Positions 15,001-23,479 of a stretch of 64,000 nt of DNA are shown piece after piece. This DNA comes from Eunapius fragilis (Eukaryota; Porifera; Demospongiae; Spongillida; Spongillidae), in NCBI GenBank assembly GCA_963681505.1, contig OY811972.1, positions 16,349,110-16,413,109 of the forward strand, given 5' to 3'. The position numbers and the translations under genes were made by a program. How positions within the stretch are numbered: position 1 is the first letter of the stretch; every line of letters starts with the position of its first letter. The notes beneath the pieces are model-generated. The model was not told the DNA's origin and made no database searches. It saw only the letters and a list, made by a program, of their open reading frames with translations.

Positions 15001-15571
15001 GCCTTCTCCCTATACTGTTGGCCTTCTCCCTATACTGTAGGCCTTTTCCCTATACTGTTGGCCTTCTCACTATACTGTTGGCCTTCTCCTTATACTGTAG
15101 GCCTTTTCTATACTGTTGGCCTTCTCCCTATACTGTTGGCCTTCTCCCTATACTGTAGGCCTTTTCCCTATACTGTTGGCCTTCTCACTATACTGTTGGC
15201 CTTCTCCTTATACTGTAGGCCTTTTCTATACTGTTGGCCTTCTCCCTATACTGTTGGCCTTCTCCCTATATTGTTGGCCATTAATGTTACTACTCTGAAT
15301 GCTGTGGACTGCACTGTCCAATCTAAATGGCCTGCTGGTCCAGTATGATGTGTGGGAGACGGGCACCTTTCTTGGGGAAACCCCACCCCTTTGGAAGTGT
15401 ATACATGTATTGTATATACTGCATGCATTTATTGTGTTTGTGGGATAATTTTGATTAGACCACCATTTGTATTTTTACTCCAGCTCATGCCAGGTTTTCT
15501 TCTACCAGATCAACAGTGTAATGACTGACTTCCAGGGGGTGAAGCTTTGTGGCGGGTTGCCATGGGTATAA
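44..15571 (+). CDS. FYCO1: FYCO1-like FYVE-GOLD protein, 3' part, split by a 14 kb intron
   Basis: Four exons join in frame: 44-117, 227-1187, 1249-1355 and 15484-15571 (stop TAA 15569-15571); the gene starts before the window. Exon 1 begins at the HHCRSCG motif of a FYVE zinc finger, and the last zinc-binding CTACHKK lies at the start of exon 2. A low-complexity linker of roughly 280 residues follows, with an acidic-flanked YVVI motif (861-872). A GOLD beta-sandwich comes next ([19 protein letters not shown], then [12 protein letters not shown]), and its last strand (VFFYQINSV) is on the terminal exon. FYVE followed by a C-terminal GOLD is the FYCO1 arrangement. That family links PI3P- and LC3-positive vesicles to kinesin on autophagosomes and late endosomes; transferring this role is inference. 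Exon phases (2,0,2) agree at every junction. The intron 1356-15483 contains other genes and a satellite, so the last join needs transcript support. Confidence 0.78.
861..872 (+). other. Candidate LC3-interacting region (LIR) in FYCO1-like protein
   Basis: The in-frame codons read DDSYVVIE, so a YVVI core follows two acidic residues. This fits the [WFY]-x-x-[ILV] LIR consensus, and in vertebrate FYCO1 a LIR also lies between FYVE and GOLD. Binding is inferred from motif and position. Confidence 0.5.
1356..1807. other. Intronic sequence, no gene seen
   Basis: AT-rich sequence between the FYCO1-like donor (gtaagg at 1356) and the first histone 3' stem-loop. I see no coding exon, RNA gene or repeat here. 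Confidence 0.6.
1813..1828 (-). terminator. Histone 3' stem-loop of H2B copy 1
   Basis: On the minus strand the sequence is GGCTTTTTTTAAAGCC, a 6-bp stem with a 4-nt loop, 47 bases after the H2B stop codon. This is the shape of the SLBP-bound element that ends replication-dependent histone mRNAs, so this copy should be cell-cycle regulated and non-polyadenylated. Confidence 0.9.
1876..2244 (-). CDS. H2B: Histone H2B (copy 1)
   Basis: A 122-residue intronless ORF. The N-terminal tail is lysine-rich ([18 protein letters not shown]), followed by the H2B histone fold ([34 protein letters not shown]) and the C-terminal [18 protein letters not shown] helix ending in KYTSSK. An in-frame extension runs upstream to 2313, but the ATG at 2242-2244 is chosen because it gives the standard tail and leaves a TATA box about 60 bases upstream. 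H2B pairs with H2A in the nucleosome core. The gene is transcribed divergently from the adjacent H2A across a 243-bp shared promoter, the usual animal arrangement for balanced H2A/H2B output. It lies within the large FYCO1-like intron on the opposite strand. Confidence 0.97.
   Translation of the reverse strand: MPGKVASKKGEKAAAKPKVPGEKSKKKKLRKESYSIYIYKVMKQVHPDTGISSKAMSIMNSFVNDIFERIATEASRLAHYNKKHTITSREVQTAVRLHLPGELSKHAVSEGTKAVTKYTSSK
2245..2487. promoter_or_regulatory. Bidirectional H2B/H2A promoter (copy 1)
   Basis: This 243-bp gap separates divergent start codons. For H2B a minus-strand ATTATAAATA box lies at 2301-2310. CCAAT-type motifs occur near 2350 (ctaaccaatcg) and 2390 (tccaattgg). 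The sequence GTGATCC or its complement recurs at least three times (near 2333, 2376 and 2419), a likely shared upstream element. Before H2A there is only a weak TATA-like tacaaaaag followed by gggcgggg. Nearly the same layout recurs at 7633-7888, which supports function. Confidence 0.7.
2488..2892 (+). CDS. H2A: Histone H2A (copy 1)
   Basis: A 134-residue intronless ORF that starts [20 protein letters not shown]. It has the H2A fold ([31 protein letters not shown]), the acidic-patch region (NDEELNKLL) and the docking region ([15 protein letters not shown]). The tail ends KKSGEDA and lacks the SQ[ED]-hydrophobic motif of H2A.X, so this is canonical replication-type H2A. It is divergent from H2B copy 1 and is followed 45 bases after the stop by a histone stem-loop. 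Partner of H2B in the nucleosome core. Confidence 0.97.
   Translation: MTGRGKGGKARAKAKSRSARAGLQFPVGRVHRLLRQGNYAERIGAGAPVYLAAVMEYLAAEILELAGNAARDNKKQRINPRHLQLAIRNDEELNKLLAGVTIAQGGVLPNIQATLLPKKAAAGSAPSKKSGEDA
2937..2952 (+). terminator. Histone 3' stem-loop of H2A copy 1
   Basis: GGCTTTTTTCAAAGCC has a 6-bp stem and the canonical TTTC loop, 44 bases after the H2A stop. It matches the metazoan histone mRNA 3'-end element. Confidence 0.93.
3094..4151 (-). CDS. Protein with two tandem death domains (copy A, intact)
   Basis: Three exons on the minus strand: 4127-4151 (ATG at 4149-4151), 3769-4062 and 3094-3458 (TGA). Together they are 684 nt, giving a 227-residue protein. Both introns are phase 1 with GT..AG ends. 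Exon 1 encodes MSAPPSID. Exon 2 encodes a first death-fold module ([14 protein letters not shown] ... [11 protein letters not shown] ... [12 protein letters not shown]). Exon 3 has a linker and a clear second death domain ([55 protein letters not shown]). There is no kinase, caspase or transmembrane segment, so it is a candidate adaptor acting by death-domain oligomerisation. That role is family knowledge; partners are unknown. It lies inside the FYCO1-like intron and has a broken duplicate next door. Confidence 0.8.
4152..4250 (-). promoter_or_regulatory. Conserved upstream region of death-domain gene A
   Basis: About 80-100 bp immediately upstream of the start codon is nearly identical to 6022-6100 and 49852-49930, which lie upstream of the matching first exons of two other loci. 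It probably contains 5' UTR and core promoter. No TATA box was recognised. Confidence 0.45.
4300..4395. repeat. Short 33-bp minisatellite (about 3 copies)
   Basis: Units contain gggaccaggtgggtatgcaa. The same unit is present in about five copies at 6170-6345 in the duplicated block. Confidence 0.8.
4396..4981. other. Duplicated non-coding flank
   Basis: This region resembles about 6340-6740 (for example tctaccccatcgctta versus tctaccccgtcgctt), so it belongs to the duplicated block. I see no coding exon in it. Confidence 0.6.
4982..6021 (-). pseudogene. Two-death-domain gene, copy B, frameshifted
   Basis: Close duplicate of copy A with the same exon layout: 5997-6021, 5643-5940 and 4982-5347. 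Two lesions break it. Exon 2 is 298 nt instead of 294, with an extra 4 bases near 5715-5720, so translation stops soon after TGTGRKPTT. In exon 3 a poly-G run at about 5077-5091 shifts the frame in the middle of the second death domain. The last 30 or so residues ([19 protein letters not shown] to the stop at 4982) survive in another frame. The poly-G length could be an assembly error; the 4-bp insertion is less easily explained that way. All splice sites match copy A. Confidence 0.75.
6170..6345. repeat. 33-bp minisatellite (about 5 copies)
   Basis: Tandem units contain accaggtgggtatgcaagac. It is an expanded version of the array at 4300-4395. The long ORFs through it on both strands are by-products of the repeat. 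Confidence 0.85.
6400..7200. other. Non-coding spacer with two small palindromes
   Basis: No gene is supported. Perfect or near-perfect inverted repeats of the CAGAGATA type occur at 6782-6800 and 7053-7080, the same motif as at 27708-27733. Confidence 0.55.
7201..7216 (-). terminator. Histone 3' stem-loop of H2B copy 2
   Basis: GGCTTTTTTTAAAGCC on the minus strand, identical to the element after H2B copy 1. Confidence 0.9.
7264..7632 (-). CDS. H2B: Histone H2B (copy 2)
   Basis: A 122-residue intronless ORF whose predicted protein is identical to copy 1. Tail, histone fold and C-terminal KYTSSK are all intact. The spacer downstream of the stop and the 3' stem-loop are also almost unchanged, so the duplication is recent or the pair is homogenised by gene conversion. 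It is divergent from an H2A copy that has lost its frame, so this pair may no longer give balanced H2A/H2B. Confidence 0.97.
   Translation of the reverse strand: MPGKVASKKGEKAAAKPKVPGEKSKKKKLRKESYSIYIYKVMKQVHPDTGISSKAMSIMNSFVNDIFERIATEASRLAHYNKKHTITSREVQTAVRLHLPGELSKHAVSEGTKAVTKYTSSK
7633..7888. promoter_or_regulatory. Bidirectional H2B/H2A promoter (copy 2)
   Basis: Same layout as 2245-2487: minus-strand ATTATAAATA box (about 7689-7698), CCAAT near 7739, and repeated GTGATCC-type motifs. It is about 13 bases longer. Several point differences from copy 1 lie outside these motifs. Confidence 0.68.
7889..8292 (+). pseudogene. H2A: Histone H2A (copy 2) with a one-base deletion
   Basis: Matches H2A copy 1 through RNDK, but one base is missing at about 8157-8159 (gaatgacaagagctg versus gaatgacgaagagctg). 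The frame shifts and stops after 92 residues at 8167. The remaining codons (LNKLL to SGEDA, stop near 8292) are intact in another frame, and the 3' stem-loop at 8333-8348 is kept. A truncated H2A would lack the docking domain and part of the acidic patch. It could be a new pseudogene or a base-call error, since everything else is conserved. Confidence 0.85.
8333..8348 (+). terminator. Histone 3' stem-loop of H2A copy 2
   Basis: GGCTTTTTTCAAAGCC, identical to the element after H2A copy 1. It is intact although the coding frame is broken. Confidence 0.9.
8349..9090. other. AT-rich intronic spacer
   Basis: No ORF, repeat or RNA gene is recognisable between the histone pair and the start of the 20-bp satellite. 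Confidence 0.6.
9091..15285. repeat. 6.2 kb satellite of 20-bp units inside the FYCO1-like intron
   Basis: Roughly 300 tandem copies of TTGGCCTTCTCCCTATACTG, with shorter variants (ttttttatactg, ttctctatactg). Distinctive variants recur at several places: ggatttctctctgctg near 10925, 11256, 13371 and 14727, and cggttctccttatactg near 9797, 10124, 10628 and 11840. The array therefore grew partly by copying blocks of hundreds of bases. Because 20 is not a multiple of 3 and the unit has no stop trinucleotide on the plus strand, all three plus frames stay open and give spurious 20-residue-period ORFs. The minus strand has many stops. Confidence 0.97.
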
Positions 15572-15729
15572 TATTTGATGTCCCCCCCCCCCTGCACCGG
15601 ATGGATTTGATGCTGTACCTACATGTACATCATTGTGTCTTGGGACCTGCCAACTCACAGTAATTGCATCCTCGTCAACTTGATATGATTGCATCGTATA
15701 TGATGTGTGTAACATTATCTGTTGGACAG
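15572..15729. other. Short sequence after the FYCO1-like stop
   Basis: Probable 3' UTR and intergenic DNA with a C10 run near 15583. No clear AATAAA signal was seen. Confidence 0.4.
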
Positions 15730-16181
15730 GTCCTCCAGTCATGCATGCAGGCACTGCACTCCAGTTCGAACGTGGTGTTGGGCATCATCAGTGCTGCAGC
15801 CAGCCTGCCCAGGTACATGTACATTACTTCATCACTTAGTTATTGTTCCATCTTTCTTTGCTCTTATTCCGCTCTCCTCCATTTCTTTCTCTCCCCTCTC
15901 ACCTACTCCCTCCCTCTCTCCCCTCCTCCCTCCCTCCCTCCCTCCCTCTCTCCCCTCCTCCTGTAGTCATGTACATGTACATCAGCAGGGACATCTCTGG
16001 CAAAACCACACAACCTCCTCCCTCCCTTCACCCTCACCTCCTCACTCCATCAGATCCTCCAGTACATTGTGATTCCAACCTTCTCAGCTTGAGGAGGACA
16101 GCCCTCCTGGGAGGGACTGTCATCCGCGTATTTATTAATAAGATCGTTAATCATTACCCTGACAAGTCCTTTGGCTCCTCG
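15730..16181 (+). pseudogene. Possible TRRAP-like exon remnants
   Basis: Two exon-like blocks with GT..AG borders: 15730-15812 and 16054-16181, separated by a CT-rich stretch. The second begins ILQYIVIPTFSA and, after an apparent one-base shift near 16090, continues LLGGTVIRVFINKIVN before a gtgagt donor. This resembles the HEAT-repeat region of TRRAP/Nipped-A (IVIP-F-FE ... VSVFI-KVI), a scaffold subunit of histone acetyltransferase complexes. The frame break suggests a pseudogene or a sequence error, and no further exons were found nearby. The match is from memory of the family and is tentative. Confidence 0.35.
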
Positions 16182-17658
16182 GTGAGTACTCCACTCAATA
16201 TGTCTTGACCTTATATGGCCATACCTTGGTACTCTTTCCCAGGACCCCATGTGCATCCTTCTTACAACTCTCCTCTCTATTAAGCTTAGTGCCATCACTA
16301 TACTATCTATGGTGCCATGTAGCTGACCGCTATACCACAAAACCCACAAGGGCAGTCCAAAGTGTACACAACCATTGTCCTGGCTAAAATGAATACAATT
16401 AAAGTATCTTGTGAGCTGTGTGCACTGACCTTGATTGGCTGATAATACAAGTAAGCCAGCTAGACCTACATGTAAGCTTACATGAAGGTTGGATTTCATG
16501 TACATACTTGTGAGGGAGGGTGTGTGTGTGATGTGTAAGTGGCAATGCCTGTAGTTATCTCACATCCATGGGAGGAGCTAAACCTCTATGTAATGGGCTT
16601 TATCTTGTGGTACGAGATGATACATGTATATAATGGAAAAGCTTTCCATACACTCTTTGACTTGTTCTCTTCCCTAGACCCCTATTGAGGAGCTTTGGAG
16701 CAGGATGTGGGTATAGGTCAATTGAGAAGGCATGTGTACTGTACAATGGCTGGGCACATGCAGTACACTACATTACACATCACACGTATAATATGACCAT
16801 GATACACTGAAGGGGTTCATTCTGTTGCCTGTAACTATCAATGATGCAATTTCATCTACTTTGTTCGATCTGGTTTGGTTTTGTACATATGGAGAAGTTC
16901 CTGTACAAAATGATCTGTGGGGAAAAAAATTAAAATTTGATATTATAATGCACACACACACACACACACAACAGGTACACACATGTACACACACATGTAC
17001 ACACACAGGTACACACGCATCACACTTTCTCAGTGAGAACGTATCATTATTGTAAGTACTTACTTAGGATCAAGCAACAATATAAACAGCACTCATGCAG
17101 CTAACACCATTTTGTACGTAAGCAGAACATCCCACTACATGTACATGTGGAAAACACACAACATGCGTAATGACATACACGTGCATTATACTTACCATGG
17201 TGAGCTCTTAGGGGGTGATGTGTCAAGGTCCAGCTCTCTGCTGTACGTTCTGATGATATATGCTTATTGTTCGGTGAACAGTGTGGCAATGCTGCTATGC
17301 CTCACGGCACATCGGCAGGTTTTTGGTCTGGTCAGCCGACAGCAGGCCTGTTACGTGAATGCCGGTGGGCACACGTCCTTGTTCGCGCCTCAGTGACTGT
17401 GCATGGACCGAGCCCCGGGTTCACCTAAGCACAAACACATGCAATTACACCTCTTAACTTTAAGCCGCCTCAATGTTGACGTTGTACCTCTCCCCTGGGT
17501 TCTTGGACCTAGCTGAGTGGGAAATCATTCTCTGTTCGACGTTCTACTTCGAACGCTATTGGCGATTCACGCGCATATATTTAAAGCTTAACCAGAGATG
17601 TTTGTTTATATAAATTTTAAACAAATAACATGTAAACTTACGTACATGTATTAAAAAC
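16182..17658. other. Non-coding DNA with CA repeats
   Basis: Holds a (CA)n tract at about 16949-17015 with acatgtacac interruptions. Nothing else is recognisable; ORFs here are short and lack splice or homology support. Confidence 0.6.
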
Positions 17659-18608
17659 ATGGAAGTCGTTCTCCGATCACGCGCCCGAAAGGCTCCCGGG
17701 TATTTCAAAGTCATCGAAGCCGATGATGCAGTCCTGGAATTAGGAAATGACGATATATTTCGAGTTGAGCGTCTGGTGGCTCTGCGTAAAAGAAAGGTGA
17801 GTAACAACTAGCGTGACGGCTGTACCTTGCGGTATACGTTTCATGCCCTGTTAGGGTCGCAAACAATATCTGGTACTTTGGGAAGGCTACCCAAAGGAAG
17901 AGGCTTCCTGGGTAGATGAAGCGTCGATCACTCCCGATGCGATACAGTACGTATAATCATTTGACAAATTGTCAAATTATTAATATGTTATACCGTTTTG
18001 CTGAGCCAATACTACTTGGAATGATCACGAGGGCTCAGCAAAACGGTGTGCAGCGCCTGTTGTATTTGTGCATGCACACATGTGACTTTCATTGGCCACA
18101 TAGTTAACAATAATCATATGTGTTAATATTGTAAATTTATGTACTCAAATACGTGTATCATTGAATGACTTTTTTTCCCACCCTATACCTAAGGAGCCAT
18201 GAAAATCCAGAACCCAGTGTACGTGTCATCAGTGATTGTGTTTCAGATTTTTTGACATCAGTGATGAGAAGTTTAATGGCAGGAGTGAACCGTTGCCGCA
18301 AATTTTCTGTACAATTTAGAACAGATGTATTTATAGCATTGTTCAATGGTAAAGGCAAATCACCAACTCGTGGACGGGGGCAACTCTATGATCTGGGAGA
18401 CTTCGACCCTCAATTCTTTCATGCTGAGTGGTACAAGTGCTATAACAAACTAGGGAATGGTTGTGTTATTGAATTTCCAGTGCAACTAGCTACGAGGATT
18501 AAATGGTCACCTATGGTATACTATAAGTCTCATGATGGAACCCTTGCTCCAAAAGGAAGGAGCTTCTCAGAAATAGTTACTGTAACACTGGTTAAAAAGC
18601 GATGTTAA
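17659..18608 (+). CDS. Small chromodomain protein with a conserved-looking C-terminal domain
   Basis: Three exons, 17659-17796, 17855-17946 and 18194-18608 (stop TAA), make 645 nt and 214 residues with matching phases (0 then 2). The N-terminus is basic (MEVVLRSRARKAPGYFKV). A chromodomain spans about residues 36-78: FRVERLVALRKRKGRKQYLV, then LWEGYPKEEASWVDEASI, with the hydrophobic and aromatic cage positions (V/F, W, W) present. Chromodomains read methyl-lysine on histone tails or occur in transposon integrases. The C-terminal 130 residues (starting SHENPEPSVRVISDC) match no domain I know; they contain a Gly-Arg patch (KGKSPTRGRGQLYDLG) and aromatic motifs (FFHAEWYKCYNKLGNG). No integrase core follows, so this looks like a host or domesticated gene. 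Introns are only 58 and 247 bp. Confidence 0.75.
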
Positions 18609-20594
18609 GTTCATTGTATATGAGCGTGCATAATTTTAACTTTAGGTATCTGAGCTCAAAGTGTGTCCCTTCATGGAATACATACAATGTACGCTTAAGT
18701 AGTCACGACTCTTCGTGCGTTCCTAATGCTATACAGTAGTCACTGTTAACACATACAACATAATAAACTTTTAAATGACAGTGGTAGTCACTCCACCCAC
18801 AACATTTGTCAACATCTGATTGACTTGCATTCCTAAGGCTTACATGGTCACATGCAATGGAAGACGAAGATGTTAATACATGTGTATGGTGTGTGGAAGA
18901 CCCTACTAGCAGTATGCATACTTGTGGTCTTAAGGGGTACCACCTTCATCGTCCACATGAGCTAGGCCCTAGGCCTATGTTACTTTTTTAGGTGGAGCAG
19001 ACACGTTGAGGTAACGCCTCTTGTATTTTCCCCAGGGAGTGAACCTAAGAAACAATACAATAGAGAGACGGTAGCTTTCACCGTTCGGACGCTATCACTA
19101 GTATTTATAATAGTATGAGGCGCAGAGCGGTAACGCTTATTAAAACTTAGGAAAATTTTTCTCGCCAATTATTAAACTTTTGACTCGTCGGTTGTTTACA
19201 CTCTTAAGATGGTACAGAGACGTTTCGCTGGACGCGGAGGATAACTTCTTCACACTACAACATGAAGATACTTCAATCTGCTTTCCAGGCAAGTCCTCCT
19301 CTTAGAATGCATCACCTTTCCAGAGGTCTTCCGTTGGGCTGCATGGATTTGGGGCACTCACACAAATTCGATTCCTGAGGGTTATGTTTCTTGATCCCTA
19401 GCTGATAAATCAACCACAAGGGTGACAAAGTCAACTGTGAATTTTTATATCAACCTTGGGATTGTGGAACAAAAACCCAGGGAATAGGAAATTTTTTCCT
19501 GTGTCACCTTATCGTATCCATAAATATCTTAGTTAGACAGGGGGCAGCAAGGCGATCCTTTAGACCACAACTTCCCTCACTCTCCCCCCATATTTATTTA
19601 TTTATCTAATGCTACACAAGATAGTATCAGCAATTCCTTACCTGCCATGGAATGTGAGTAAGCTTGCATTTTTTCCAGGAGTGGTGTGCATCAGGATCCC
19701 AATCACATTTGCACTGCAGTTGGGTGGTGGCTGCATCTGGTATGTAGATCCAATGGTTAGAACTGTGTTGCTTTTTGCTTTCTTGAGTCTACATGTAAAT
19801 GCTGGCAGCTTTAGTGGAGGTTGAGAAATGTTTACCTATCACAGCTAACTCTGGTATTTAGATATTTAGCTGATTTACGTCATCACCAGGCCCATTTAGG
19901 CAGTTTGACACCTTATACAAGTTCGCAACCTCATCCAGCTAAGTGCTATGGGGATGGGGATGGGGATGGGTAGTCTGAATTTTTTCCCCCCAAGTATTAT
20001 GCATGTCATGCAATTATCCAGGAACAGAACAATGCATGGAGGGACTGCGGCCATTTGATCATAATGTACTTACTAGCTTTAGGTCTTAAGGGCCGCCTGG
20101 TAATTTTTCATAGATGACCAGAAATCAACTTACATGTATATATCACAGTCAATCTTTAAAGAACAAATAATTATAGGGTTGCAATCTCCCAACATACTAA
20201 ATGTGCATTGGGCACCAGAATAACAAAGAGATGTATGTGCCATTGACAATTCGACTCCTAGTTACATGTAATTCCAATGGCGTAGGAATGGTTGTAGGAT
20301 TTAGGATTGGGGGCGAGGGGCCAGTGGGTGGAGCCTTGTAAAAGCCCCATATAGATTGTGCCAAAAACTTAAAGTTTTTGGGAAAGGGGGGGGGGGGGGA
20401 GGGGGGGGGGGGAGGACAAGGGGGGCCTCCCCCCCCCCCCCCCCCCCCTATGCACATGATTGCACATTGTGCGTAAGATACAGTAGATGGAAACATAATT
20501 ATGAATCAGAGTACCAGCATAAACTATACATAAAGCAGTAATCATTTGGGTCTGCAGTAGAAACCGAAGTGTGTTAAGGTTTCATACTTATTAC
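18609..20594. other. Intergenic DNA
   Basis: No confident gene. A 45-codon ORF at 18857-18994 (MEDEDVNTCVWCVEDPTSS) has a Cys/His pattern but no splice or family support. A G/C homopolymer cluster at about 20387-20449, flanked by ggcgtaggaa at the left and cctatgca at the right, looks like a small mobile-element remnant. Confidence 0.5.
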
Positions 20595-23479
20595 CATTCT
20601 TTTCCCCCTTCTTGTGTATCTTCGCCTACGCCTTTCTGTACTAACTGATAAACGCTCCTTCTTCAACACAATCGCTCTGGTACTGTCATGTTTATTGGAG
20701 CTAAAGAACATTGATTTGGCATCTGAGTTTAGCTTCTCTATAGCTATATAAAAGAAGCATATGAATATAAAGCACACTGGGTGATTTACCCACCTTGACA
20801 GCTGAACTGCTTAATGTTGGTAGCTTCCCTGATCATATCAGGTACATGCTTAGCAAGTATATGCATGTATACTGTTACATTACTGCGCTGATAGCCTTGT
20901 TCTTTGGATTCCAATGATAGGAAGGACTGTATCCATTCTTCAGCCTGTATTTTGAATTTAATTCATTGGCATTATATTTACCTCCAATGCCAACCTTAGT
21001 TTGGATCCAGTCTGCATTTGGATTCCAGCTGGACACTTCAGTATATAATAGATCAAAGTCCTGAATGGTAGTATCAGTTGCAGGTTGCTGACATACATGT
21101 ATACATGCACTAAATAGTATACTGTATATCTAACATTATACAAGATAGCATAACAAGGCTTTGTTTTTCCCATTACATGTATTCATTGTGCTGAACCCAC
21201 AATGCATTATTGCTAGGCATAAGGATTTGATGTTATCAAAATGGGAGGTGGCTAAGGGTGTGTACCTTCCATATTTTGGCCACCATGTCACAGCTGCTAC
21301 TTGATAAGATCACTGGGAAGTGCTGTGGCAGCAACCTCAGTAGCTTCTTCCTTTGGTTTCCCCCAATGGATGACCAGTCTAACTCTGAAGTTTTCCTTGA
21401 CTTCCACACTTTGAAGGCAACACCAAGTGACCTTATTGTGTCCACTAATTGATTGAGCTTTGGACCAGAAAGCGGATCTTTTGTGCCCTGAAGCTCATCT
21501 TGATAGGCTGTGTCTTGAACGATGTTGTTCATCAAAATATCAAAGATGCGTAGAAGGAGATGCAGTTCATCTACCATGACTTTTCTTAACGCAACTCGTA
21601 TAAGCGGCTTGTGCTTGATGCCTGTGTTCACAGGCCTAGACTTGGTGGTGAGGCTGGCACATTTCTCGATGTCCTCAAGTGTTCTTTCATCAGCTGTTAT
21701 AGATATGTCCCATCTATACATGTATTTGTATTCAAATATGATTTAGGTATCAAAATAATGTTCACGTACCGGTCATTGGAGTGAATACAGCACCAGATGC
21801 AAGAATGATTTGAATTTGCTTGCGCAAAGCCAAGTATCGTCAAAAGGAACTATATGCACCCACATGTGGCATGTATTGCAAAGAAGTGTACAGAAGTATT
21901 ACATAGCAAGTTACATTTGGTACCTTAAGGTCACCACCACACAAACAGATGTCAATTCTTTGCCTTCTTCCATCACTGCAGATGATTTCCTTTCTCTCCA
22001 GGAGGTAATTGATCTCATCAAGAAGTGGCCTAAGACTCACTGCCAAATCCTCGTACGTCTCAGAGATCCTTACTATGGCTAGAATGTGGTTTGCTGAAAA
22101 TAGAATCAGGAGTGAGTTTCCATAATTGTACTCCAAGTTTGGTTCACCTTTTGGCATCATTATCTCATTCTTGGTGTTCAAAAGACAGAACGATAGAATG
22201 GTAAAATTGGAAAATTTGCTAAATTCAGTTCCATCACCACTGATCTTCACATTTGCAATTCCACTAGTAACTGTATCATCTGTCAACTGCTCCTGTAATA
22301 CACAAACGTCTTTTTAAATTACTGTAGTTTGCATGATGGCAAAGAAAACTGTTGTTGGCATTAAATGCACAAAGTAACATTAATAATTAGTCTGCCTTCT
22401 AACTATCACAATCAAACAGGTATTTAGTTAGATATCTGTTCAGAATTCAATATTTTTCCACTTACAATAACTTCTAGCAATTTGTCCTTAAATGAACGGT
22501 ACATGCCGTCATATGGTTCAGCTACCCTGTGCCATCCTTCCTCCAACAAGTGGTCCAGGCTTTGGCGTTGTCGTTTGACTCTATAGGAACGTGGGATGTC
22601 AGGAAAAATTTGCGTCAGTTCATGGTAGCAAGCATCACTGACTCCAAATCTGTCCATGACATGTAGAACCTGCTGGTATCAAATAAAATTAGACAGGTTT
22701 TATCTTTTGCGTAATACCTTCAATATAGTGCTTTCCTCATATTGCATACATGTAGCCTGTGATCTTGCTGGTAGCCTCTCATCCCAACTGAATGAGATAT
22801 GAGTTGCAGGATTTGACTCATCCACCAGAGTTACTGACACTGGCTGCAACCCCAAGCTTTGTAGAGCTCCCTGCAATGCATGTTCTACATTCTCCTTTAG
22901 TGCTGCCTTTTTTCGCCTAGCCTGCCTTGGTGATAGCTCATGCAGTGGCTTTCCTCTAGAAATGGAGGCTGGAGGCTGTTGAGCTATGTGCATGTGTGAG
23001 CTTGCCATGGTGTTGAGGCGTTTAACCTCGACTGACAGAGAGTGGCTTCTTTCAGCAATCTTCTGAATGTCAAGGGTCTCACCAGCATTCACTCCAAACT
23101 TTGTATATTGCTCTAGAAGCATATACTTTTGCCTACCGGTTGTCGAACGAAACTTCTTCCCAACTTTTTTGCATCGGTTTTTCAGTCTTGTACGTGCACT
23201 GAAAAAGTATTTTTTTACTACTTTAAAAACATCATACATGTATTATGCATACTTTTCATTGGCGACATCCAGTGCAATACTGTGGTTTGGGGTTGCTTTG
23301 TTTAGTTCCCTGATGATGTCATCACCGCTGAGGTTCTGCTTGTACCACAAACACAGTAAAGCGTTCGGAATATCCAGCGTGCATACTGATGCACGATCAC
23401 ACGTTTCCACAGCGGAGCTAATCTTTATTACAGCTTTCTTGCTTCGTTCGTTCAAGTACTCTTCTAATACCGAAGCCAT
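20595..23479 (-). CDS. Uncharacterised expanded animal family protein with DDE-like motifs
   Basis: Nine minus-strand exons join in frame for 725 codons: 23253-23479, 22718-23198, 22466-22669, 21924-22292, 21770-21849, 21266-21713, 20995-21060, 20794-20944 and 20595-20743. The start ATG is 23477-23479; the stop lies on a later exon I did not fix. In order: a basic region (RTRLKNRCKKVGKKFR, residues about 78-93); VKISGDGTEF with Asp 324; CLCGGDLK with Asp 425; a C-x2-C-x2-H knuckle (CIWCCIHSNDRWD, about 444-456); VMVDELHLLLR with Asp 502 and Glu 503; QLVDTIRSLGVAFKVW; YMHILAKHVP; and EKLNSDAKSMFFSSNKHD. I recognise this order from unnamed proteins common in sponges and cnidarians. The D-D-E/D spacing suggests an RNase-H-like transposase fold, perhaps domesticated; that is inference. 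Nine intact exons argue for a working gene. Confidence 0.72.

Noticed and set aside
9203..15348. Long plus-strand ORFs (up to 386 codons) of [15 protein letters not shown] type
   Set aside because: They come from a stop-free 20-bp satellite read in all three frames; they shift frame with every unit variant and lie in an intron.
18857..18994. 45-codon ORF with Cys/His pattern after the chromodomain gene
   Set aside because: Too short, and no family or splice evidence links it to a gene.
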